From positions 1-13,728 of the forward strand of contig JALLAP010000407.1 of NCBI GenBank assembly GCA_036939355.1: a stretch of 13,728 nucleotides of DNA, read 5' to 3'. Every line of letters starts with the position of its first letter. Positions within the stretch are counted from its first letter, which is position 1. Positions 7,861 to 13,728 of this stretch are shown here, in pieces. The position numbers were made by a program, and so were the translations under genes. Below the pieces are notes generated by a model that saw only the letters and a program-made list of their open reading frames with translations, was not told where the DNA came from and did no database searches. Origin of the DNA: Thalassiosira profunda (taxonomy: Eukaryota > Bacillariophyta > Thalassiosirophyceae > Thalassiosirales > Thalassiosiraceae).

Positions 7861-9165
7861 ATGTCAACGACGGCCCGGTGCCTCCTCCTGCTCTCCATCC
7901 TCCGCGGAGCTCGATCCGCGGAGGATGGAAGCGGCGAAGGCAGCGCCAACGCCACCGCAGACCCCATCCTCCAATCCGAGGAGACGCCGCCGTGGGGCAC
8001 GTCGAGCTTCGGCTCCGTCCCGCCCAACTACTACTCTGGCGCGGGCCAGCTCGACATTCGGCGGTCGGGATGGAGCTGGCCCAATCCAGACTATCTCTCG
8101 AACTATGGCCCCTTTTGCGTGGGAGATGGGACGACGAGCACGTGTTATGCCTCCGAGGGGTCGGCGGCATGCAAGAAGAGCGGTGGTACGCCCATCAATA
8201 ACGGGATGTTCTGCGCGTTTCAGCGGCCGAGAACGGTGCTGGGGCCCACGTGCTGGAATGGTGCGTGCTACAGTGGCCTAGACGAGGTGTGCAAAAAGAT
8301 CGGAGGAGAATCCATTGCAGATACTTGGTGCATCCTAAGTGATGAGTTCACTGTGGTAGGCCCGGCGGCGTTTGGCGATGAGACATATCCGCAGCTGGAG
8401 TCGGTGTGCGATGAACTTGGCGGGGATAGCATTGGATCGTTGTGGTGCGTCGTGAAAAAGAAGCTCACAGTAGTTGGTCCGGCGTGCTGGGACGGCTCAT
8501 GCTTCACTGGTGCGCTGGATTCGGTGTGCGAGGAATTGGAGGGGCACAACGTGGCCTCTCGGCTTTGCATCGTGGAGGAGGAAGGGCTCTTTGTGCTTGG
8601 CCCAATGTGTTGGGGCGATACTTGTTACACAGGTGCAACTGCGAGTGCTTGCACAAAGATCGGGGGGAAATCAATCGATGACAGATTCTGCGTCGTCAAA
8701 GGCCAATACACTACCATCGGGCCCACCTGTTACGGCAATACATGTTATACGGGCTCAACGCAATCGGCTTGCGCGAAGTTGGGCGGAATAAACGTTGGAG
8801 ATCACTTTTGTATCGTGCGGGGCGATTACGCGGTCGTTGGGCCAACGTGCTGGTCCGGGACCTGTTATACAGGCCTCACTCGCGATCACTGCGACAGAGC
8901 GGGCGGGATCAACGTGGGAGATCACTTTTGCATTCTCACTGGACGTCACTCGGTGATCGGGCCGACGTGCTGGGAAAATAAATGCTTCACAGGCGCCACG
9001 GCGAGGGATTGTCCAAATGTGGAGGGTGGCATGAATTTTATTGACCATTTCTGCGTTGTCGCGGAGGCATCCGATCCACCACCTTCAGGTGCATCCTCGG
9101 TGGTTCTTTCGGCTTTGACATCAGCACTTCTGGCTGCCCAAATTGGTTTCTGGTATATGTTTTGA
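7861..9165 (+). CDS. Secreted protein with eight Cys-rich repeats and probable GPI-anchor signal; unknown family
   Basis: A single exon of 434 residues. The start at 7861 is chosen because MSTTARCLLLLSILRGARSA reads as a signal peptide with cleavage near residue 20; earlier in-frame ATGs would bury it. After a Ser/Gly-rich linker with one N-glycosylation motif (NAT), eight tandem repeats of 39-45 residues run from residue 83 to about 406. The core pattern is G-P-x-C-x4-C-Y/F-x6-7-C-x3-G-G-x9-C. Most units keep four cysteines, except the third, which has lost the first two. The C-terminus (about 405-434) has a Pro/Ser/Gly spacer, a small-residue stretch SGAS and a hydrophobic end (VVLSALTSALLAAQIGF) with no charged tail, as in GPI-attachment signals. 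A single membrane anchor is the alternative. I recognise no known domain; a disulfide-stabilised surface or wall protein is inference. Confidence 0.85.
   Translation: MSTTARCLLLLSILRGARSAEDGSGEGSANATADPILQSEETPPWGTSSFGSVPPNYYSGAGQLDIRRSGWSWPNPDYLSNYGPFCVGDGTTSTCYASEGSAACKKSGGTPINNGMFCAFQRPRTVLGPTCWNGACYSGLDEVCKKIGGESIADTWCILSDEFTVVGPAAFGDETYPQLESVCDELGGDSIGSLWCVVKKKLTVVGPACWDGSCFTGALDSVCEELEGHNVASRLCIVEEEGLFVLGPMCWGDTCYTGATASACTKIGGKSIDDRFCVVKGQYTTIGPTCYGNTCYTGSTQSACAKLGGINVGDHFCIVRGDYAVVGPTCWSGTCYTGLTRDHCDRAGGINVGDHFCILTGRHSVIGPTCWENKCFTGATARDCPNVEGGMNFIDHFCVVAEASDPPPSGASSVVLSALTSALLAAQIGFWYMF
8107..9079 (+). repeat. Eight-unit coding tandem repeat (four-Cys module)
   Basis: Repeat units begin at the Gly-Pro codons at 8107, 8242, 8359, 8476, 8599, 8719, 8839 and 8959. 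Spacing is 135, 117, 117, 123, 120, 120 and 120 nt. The last units are the most alike: GGAGATCACTTTTG occurs in both the sixth and seventh. This suggests the array grew recently at its 3' end, while the first unit (C-x8-C) and the third (first two Cys lost) have diverged. Confidence 0.9.
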
Positions 9166-9271
9166 GGACTGGCAGCGACGAAGAAACAAGTTGAGTCTAT
9201 CTTTACATGTTAATACAGTGGCTATACAATTGCTGGACAGCCTCTTGCCCGTTGCTGCAGAGGGAAAGACT
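9166..9271. other. Convergent 3' intergenic spacer
   Basis: 106 nt separate the stop codons of the Cys-rich protein (+) and the CoA-transferase (-). The 3' UTRs of the two transcripts must be very short or overlap. No terminator-like or polyadenylation motif is clear. Confidence 0.5.
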
Positions 9272-12117
9272 TCACTTTGTTCCAAACGCACTCAAGCATT
9301 TCGCAATCACTTCATCAAAATTGTGCACTGTGATTGCTTCTTTGCGCGTCAGCGACTCCAGCTCGGCGGGTGTAAGCCTCAAACCAAAGACCTTCTCAAC
9401 ACCGCGGAGCAACTCTTGGGCGCTGAGCGTGCCATCTCCATTTCTATCAAACGCCCGGAACATTTCCTCTGGCTTCCAAGGCTCGACACTCGACTGTTGC
9501 TTCAGCTTTGAAGGGCGGAATGCTTTGCCAGAGTACCTCTTGACCGATTTGTAATGCTTCTTTTCAATCTCTTTCAGCGCATCTCCGTAACTCTCCTCCA
9601 AGCCTGAACGACCGGGCAGTCAATGTGCTTGAGAAATAATATCATACTCGGAGCCAGGAAAGTGCTCGCATGAACTCACCTGATCGTAGGTCGAACCCAT
9701 CGTAGCTGACGATAACGTCAGCTGGGCCCTTGCCCATCGTTATGGGTTGCAGAATTCGATCAAGTGACCTAACAAACCACTCAATTTCGTCCGAAGTCTG
9801 GAGGGACACGCCAAATAGATCCAGGAAGACCAAATGATCGTCTTTGTGGTATGTGCATCGCTCAGCCAGAGACCCAAAGAGCTCCAGGTCCATCTTCTCT
9901 TCCCGAAAGTATCGCGAGTCCATTATCTTGAGATCATCACTGACGACGGGCGCGAACTCCATCTGATTCAGTACATCCTTCTCCAAATCCACGCCGGGAG
10001 CAATCTCTATCAACTCCAGTACGTCGTGTTCCGCTGCTTTCCGGAATACGCATCTCTCTGTGACATAATACACCTTCTGTCCTCTTCGGACCGCCTCCGC
10101 TCCACTGAAGGTGCGCTCGTATACATCACTGACAAACTTCTTGGTCTTCCCATCTTGTACGATGCTGATTCTGCCATCATTGAATGCCACATTGAGGCCT
10201 TTGGCAGTGAATGTGCACATGAAGCAGATTGTTCGTGTCGATTGCGAAATGTCAATGAAGCCACCGGGCCCCGTGAGGCGAGACTTGCTCATCCTGCTCA
10301 CGTTCACGTCTCCTGTGCTCGAGATCTGTGCGGCTCCAAGAAAGGCAATGTCGAGGCCGCCTATCAATGAAATCACCAGCGTGGGTTGAGGAGTCAAAAT
10401 AAGGAGCTTGGTAAAGGGTACATTGGTCAGGAGAACTCACCTCCGTCGTAAAAGTCGAACTGACGGTTCATGGCAATCACTGCATCTGCGTTGAAGCTGG
10501 GGCCGAACTCGTGCCCAGATGCAGGAACACCCCCGAAACTCCCAGGTTCCGTANGCATCTGCGTTGAAGCTGGGGCCGAACTCGTGCCCAGATGCAGGAA
10601 CACCCCCGAAACTCCCAGGCTCCGTAGTCAATGTGAGATACGGGAGCATGCCTTCCTCCCCCGCAACGCTGGCAACGCCCTCTGGCAGTCCAATGCCAAG
10701 ATTCACCGTCTGCCCCGGCTTGAGCGCCCGGCTTGCCCTCCTCGCGATCACCTTCCGTTCGCTCAATTCCATCTTTGGCACATCCTCAGCCGGACTCCTG
10801 ATTTCTCCGGTGAGCGCCGGCGAATACTTTGTGGTGTAGCTCATTGGATGGAAGGTGTCATGATCGTCGTCGTCCACCACCACTACGCAATCTACCATTG
10901 ATCCAGGAACCAAGACGCTCCGCGAGGGCAGGGTGCCCTTCTGGCACATACGCTTCACCTGCGCAATCACGACGCCACCACTGTTCCTCGCCGCCATTGC
11001 GATGCTCAACTGATCACAAACAAGGGACTCGTGTTCAAAGGATAGATTTCCACTGCTGTCGGCCGTAGTTGCCCGGATGATTCCCACTTGAATGGGCAGC
11101 GCTTTGTAACACAAGTAGTCCGTCCTCATTTTCCCATCATACCCAATTGTTTGCTTCGTAACGAGTTCCTTGTGCAGAGGCGATTGGAGCGCCGCATCGT
11201 TTGCTGCCCCGCCATTTCCAACGCCAGGTGTTGGGTCCATGCACGTCCCTAAGCCAATGGTTGTAATGTGCCCTGGCGAGTGGGTGGACTGCGCCCGTAT
11301 CATCCGCGAGATCGATCCCAACGGGAGCGTCCACGCCTCGATTTGTCCGTTCACGGCAAGCTCCCCCAACATTGGCACTTGCCCATAATGAGCTCCAATG
11401 GATCGCTTGACCATTGGCTCGGCCACGCTGCCGTCTCGTAACTGTGGAGTTTGTGCCAAATAGTTCAGCCCCCTCGTTTGCCAATCGCCCGGACCCCCGC
11501 CAAAGAGAAGAGTGAGAGATCCCACCCCATCTTTCGTCCCATCCCTGCACTCCTGCTCGTATCGATCGGCCAACGCCTTGAGGATCAGGTCTGGCGATCC
11601 TTGCCCGACGAAGCCGCTCACGCTGAGATTGGTTCGCCCGGTTCGTATTCATCAATTAGTTGGGAGTTGCAAGATACGATGCATCGGGACACAAGTTATG
11701 AGCAAATTACTCCCGCTCCGTTCGGATTGGAGAGATGAATATTCAGACACAAGATATGAGCAAATTACTCACGCGATGGTATCGCCCCGAGATACCAAGG
11801 ACACGGCGTCCGACGGGGTGCAGACCTTGTGCGCGGCGTTAGGCGGAATGCTTAACGACGATCCGGAAGNAGGACACGGCGTCCGACGGGGTGCAGACCT
11901 TGTGCGCGGCGTTAGGCGGAATGCTTAACGACGATCCGGAAGAGGACGAACCGGCGTCGGTTGCAAATGTCGAGAACGACGGGCAGTAGATATCTTGGTG
12001 GCGTTGCAACTCCAGGCTCGTGCGCGTGGTAGAGGCCGATGCTGCCGCCGACCAGCGGACGGACCGGCCGGCGCAGACCCTCCATCCCGAGACGAGGAGG
12101 CGGTGCCTGCTCAGCAT
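9272..12117 (-). CDS. Mitochondrial propionate/acetate CoA-transferase with C-terminal EF-hand
   Basis: Four exons: 12117-11773, 11622-10441, 10360-9680 and 9603-9272. With 73 nt removed at each N site (see the assembly-duplication entries) they give one frame of 797 residues. The start is the first in-frame ATG (12117). MLSRHRLLVSGWRVCAGRSV and the following Ser/Ala/Thr-rich, acid-poor stretch look like a mitochondrial presequence. The core is a family I CoA-transferase of the propionate CoA-transferase/YdiF type: VSGFVGQGSPDLILKAL, NLGIGLPEGVASVAG, TTEPGSFGG with the predicted thioester-forming Glu (about 425), and GPGGFIDISQ. It moves CoA between short acyl-CoAs and acids such as acetate or propionate. 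A further domain (LVFLDLFGVSLQTSDE, VSYDGFDL, KSVKRYSGKAF) resembles C-terminal extensions I recall from long bacterial homologues. A canonical EF-hand loop DRNGDGTLSAQE (about 740-751) and a second, degenerate half end the protein. Substrate preference is not decidable. Confidence 0.9.
9604..9679 (-). other. CoA-transferase intron 3 (76 nt)
   Basis: Donor GTGAGT and acceptor GTTCAG. Splicing joins YDGFDLRS-G to LEESYGDALKE in one frame, linking the CoA-transferase extension to the exon that carries the EF-hand. Confidence 0.88.
10361..10440 (-). other. CoA-transferase intron 2 (80 nt)
   Basis: Donor GTGAGT and acceptor TTGATAG. Splicing joins RQFDFYDGG to GLDIAFLGAAQ, a highly conserved stretch in this enzyme family. 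Confidence 0.92.
10482..10626. repeat. 72-nt direct duplication around N at 10554 (assembly artefact)
   Basis: Copy 10482-10553, a single N, then copy 10555-10626. Each copy is 72 nt with one T/C difference near the N. It lies in the conserved stretch after the catalytic Glu. As written, the second exon shifts frame; removing one copy plus N (73 nt) restores GHEFGPSFNADAVIAMNRQF. This is best explained as overlapping contig ends joined without merging. Confidence 0.9.
11623..11772 (-). other. CoA-transferase intron 1 (150 nt) with duplicated donor region
   Basis: The donor GTGAGTAATTTG follows the codons for RGDTI plus GC, and the acceptor TCTCAG precedes C-GTG-AGC. Splicing gives RGDTIAVSGFVG, as expected for the family. 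A CTAAT branch-like motif lies about 35 nt before the acceptor. The intron is about twice the usual size here because it contains a partial repeat of its own 5' end. Confidence 0.9.
11688..11774 (-). repeat. 29-nt direct repeat spanning the intron 1 donor, offset 58 nt
   Basis: Copies at 11688-11716 and 11746-11774 match at 27 of 29 positions. The second includes the last exon bases and the real GTGAGT donor. In the other copy the donor reads GGGAGT, so it is not a usable GT site. Confidence 0.85.
11798..11942. repeat. 72-nt direct duplication around N at 11870 (assembly artefact)
   Basis: Copy 11798-11869, a single N, then an identical copy 11871-11942. It lies in CoA-transferase exon 1. 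Removing 73 nt brings the presequence region into frame with AHKVCTPSDAVSLVSRGDTI. The unit length equals that of the duplication at 10482-10626, which points to a common technical cause. Confidence 0.93.
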
Positions 12118-12338
12118 GGCGCCGGCGGCTAGGAGGCAGTTGAGCAGCCGCGCCACCCGCGACAGGAGCACGCTCGAAGCTCACCGGAAGCGGCAGCGGA
12201 AGAAGCCAAGGAAAGCTTTCGGATCTTTTTCCTTCGCACGGGAAGTTGCTGTCGCCTCCCCGCGCGCGGCCCGCGGCCCAGGCCTGGCCACATCCAGCCA
12301 CAACTACGACCACAACCTTCACCTCCCCAGCACCAACC
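12118..12338. promoter_or_regulatory. Divergent promoter between CoA-transferase and dehydrogenase
   Basis: 221 nt lie between the ATG of the minus-strand CoA-transferase (12117) and the ATG of the plus-strand dehydrogenase (12339). The centre is very GC-rich (CGCGCGCGGCCCGCGG) and the side next to the dehydrogenase is a CA/CT-rich leader (CACAACTACGACCACAAC). No TATA box is visible. Confidence 0.5.
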
Positions 12339-13303
12339 ATGATAGCACACCGCCTGAAAGATGTCGTGGTAGTACTGGCGGGCGCCTCCTCGGGCATCGG
12401 GGCCAGTATTGCTGAGCATTTGTTGAGTGAGGGGGCAAATGTGAGTTGATGTGTGAGATAGATGAGATGGTTGTGGTTGATGGTTGATGTGTGTGAGTGT
12501 CCTGTGCATCACCTCCCATTCCTCGCAACTTCTATTCAAGGTGTGTATGGGAGCCCGGCGCCTCGAGAAGCTGGCCGAGGTGCAGAAGGCCGCCTCTGAA
12601 AAGCATCCTGAGAGTCCGGGGTCTCTGATATTCACGCAATGCGATGTCACGAAGCGAGAGTCGGTGTGCGACCTGGTGAAGGAAGCCGAGGAGAAGCTCG
12701 GCGACGTCGACATCCTCATCAACTGCGCGGGCGTCATGTTCTTTACTGAAATGAAGAACGGGCTGGTGGACCAGTGGGAGCAGACGGTCGATGTCAATTG
12801 CAAAGGCGTGATGCATGGAATCGGCGCCGTGCTTCCAAAGTTTGTGGCAAGGGGGAAGGGAAAGATATTGACCATCAGCAGCGACGCCGGCATGCGCCAG
12901 TTTCCGAGCCTTGCGGTCTACTGTGCCAGGTGAGTTTGGTTGATCAAAAGTGGTTGACGAACGAACGGACTGACGGACGGGCGCCGGTTTATCTTATGAG
13001 ACCAGTAAGACTTTTGTGGAAACGTTGTACGAGATTACTCGTCGGGAGTTGGTGGGCACGGGCGTTACCCTCACAACCATTCTGCCGGGGGACGTGAAAG
13101 GAACCGAATTGATTATGAAGAACACGGATCAGGAGTCGGCCGAAAAGATTGGAGTGGAGATCGGCAAGGCGGTGGGCACAGGGTTTGCAAGGAATCAGCT
13201 TTTGGATACCGACGATGTAGCCTCCGCCGTCATCTATGCGCTGACGGCCCCGCCTCACGTCGCAATCAATACCGTATTGATTGAACCTCGTGATCAGGAA
13301 TAA
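12339..13303 (+). CDS. Classical short-chain dehydrogenase/reductase (YdfG-like)
   Basis: Three exons (12339-12440, 12541-12929, 13006-13303) give 262 residues. The nucleotide-binding motif is AGASSGIG (14-21), followed by GARRLEKL, whose two Arg after the second strand favour NADP(H). NCAG is at 95-98 and the structural Asn of DVNCKG is at 121. The catalytic Ser148 (TISSDAG) and Y161-C-A-S-K165 are all present, the last rebuilt exactly by splicing. The C-terminal pattern LPGDVKGTEL ... DDVASAVIYALTAPPHVAINTVLIEP resembles bacterial YdfG-type 3-hydroxy-acid dehydrogenases. No targeting peptide is seen, so it is probably cytosolic. It shares a divergent promoter region with the mitochondrial CoA-transferase. 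The substrate is unknown; a hydroxy acid is only the family's common choice. Confidence 0.92.
12441..12540 (+). other. Dehydrogenase intron 1 (100 nt)
   Basis: Donor GTGAGT and acceptor TTCAAG, phase 0. The first half is rich in GATG and TTGATG steps. Splicing joins EGAN to VCMGARRLEK, the standard second beta-strand of the fold. Confidence 0.92.
12930..13005 (+). other. Dehydrogenase intron 2 (76 nt)
   Basis: Donor GTGAGT and acceptor GACCAG. I preferred this acceptor to the nearby ATGAG because it alone restores YCASKTFVETL with the catalytic Lys. Confidence 0.92.
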
Positions 13304-13639
13304 AAGAGTTTTGCGATGAGCCCGGAGATGAGTAGGTAGGTATCTCTAGATTTGACAGACCGGACCTATTGTAGTGACTAGAGTGAACGGTTAGCACCGG
13401 CGGAATGCAAAAACCACTCAGCTGCAACAAACAGAAGTATTGTATTGTACACAACGGGCCAACAACGAGATGCAAGAGGATGCGGTTGGGTGCTGCTACA
13501 TGTCCTTATTTTGTGCACATTCTAGGCTATTGAGCAGAAAACTCGCGTGATAGATAGAGAAGCAGCGGAGGAGACTGTTCATCAAACGTCCAACGTTTGA
13601 CGATCTCCCGCTGCTTGCGCGTACATAGAATCACATCCA
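13304..13639. other. Non-coding 3' region of the dehydrogenase
   Basis: 336 nt without a supportable gene. It should hold the 3' UTR of the dehydrogenase and, on the other strand, that of a possible neighbouring gene. The only structure I see is the hairpin at 13561-13615. Confidence 0.5.
13561..13615. other. Long imperfect hairpin
   Basis: AGCAGCGG pairs with CCGCTGCT (8 bp). After a 2-nt bulge, GAGA pairs with TCTC, then TC pairs with GA after a 4-nt bulge. Finally TCAAACGT pairs with ACGTTTGA around the loop CCA. That is about 22 bp in 55 nt. It can fold in a transcript from either strand. A role in 3'-end formation or as a small-RNA precursor is conjecture. Confidence 0.55.
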
Positions 13640-13728
13640 TTATTGTTCCCCGGTTTCCTCAGTTCCCTTGACGCTCGCCAGCGCCACTGCCGCCTCCTGG
13701 CTCAGGTCGCCCGTTGGCGACTGCCAGG
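13640..13728 (-). CDS. Possible C-terminal end of a further gene (5' part outside window)
   Basis: On the minus strand an open frame enters from the right edge and ends at TAA (13642-13640), leaving 28 codons (WQSPTGDLSQEAAVALAS, ending ETGEQ). The composition is like ordinary coding sequence and the position, convergent to the dehydrogenase, fits the local layout. It is too short to identify and could be chance. Confidence 0.35.
   Translation of the reverse strand, partial: WQSPTGDLSQEAAVALASVKGTEETGEQ

Noticed and set aside
10441..11621. The CoA-transferase as a frameshifted pseudogene
   Set aside because: Both disruptions coincide with N flanked by 72-nt duplications, and the four exons join in one frame once these are discounted.
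12115..12171. A longer CoA-transferase start at 12171
   Set aside because: The codon there is GTG, unlikely as a start in a nuclear eukaryotic gene. The ATG at 12117 gives a good mitochondrial presequence.
6431..13343. AGTAGGTAGGTAT occurring at about 6431 and again near 13331
   Set aside because: A 13-nt match in a window this long is expected about once by chance, and the contexts differ (upstream of one gene, downstream of another).
1..13728. Prokaryotic operon, CRISPR array, transposon, tRNA or rRNA
   Set aside because: Spliced genes and eukaryotic families (kinesin, Derlin) exclude a bacterial origin. I found no spaced repeats, transposase, terminal repeats or RNA genes.

Overview
This window is nuclear DNA from a eukaryotic, most likely photosynthetic, microbe. 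It is gene-dense, and four of the genes are split by short spliceosomal introns. All eight introns I could place start with GTGAGT and most are 75-100 nt. One gene carries a signal peptide ending in an AGA|F motif, then a transit-like stretch and a twin-arginine lumen signal. That is the targeting logic of an alga with a red-derived secondary plastid (stramenopile-like; haptophyte or cryptophyte not excluded). I cannot name the species.

Layout. 1-512 (+): acidic C-terminal end of an unidentified protein. 513-980: its 3' flank, containing a diverged tandem copy of the gene's own 3' end joined by a run of 33 G. 981-5093 (-): a 1317-residue C-terminal-motor kinesin-14 with ankyrin repeats and a WW-like motif at its N-terminus, three exons. 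5316-6410 (-): a plastid, probably thylakoid-lumen, alpha/beta hydrolase, one exon. 6622-7684 (-): a Derlin (ERAD channel family), two exons. 7861-9165 (+): a secreted protein with eight Cys-rich repeats and a probable GPI-anchor signal, of unknown family. 9272-12117 (-): a mitochondrial propionate/acetate CoA-transferase with an EF-hand at its C-terminus, four exons. 12339-13303 (+): a classical short-chain dehydrogenase, three exons. 13640-13728 (-): possible last 28 codons of another gene.

The orientation gives two compact divergent promoters (Derlin/Cys-rich protein and CoA-transferase/dehydrogenase) and several tight convergent 3' ends. The genes do not form an obvious pathway. The only plausible metabolic link is the divergent CoA-transferase/hydroxyacid-dehydrogenase-type pair.

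Sequence quality. The two N positions (10554 and 11870) each sit between two 72-nt copies of the same sequence, and both lie inside CoA-transferase exons. Removing 73 nt at each site restores one continuous reading frame through all four exons, so I treat both as assembly artefacts. The G33 run should also be treated as uncertain in length.
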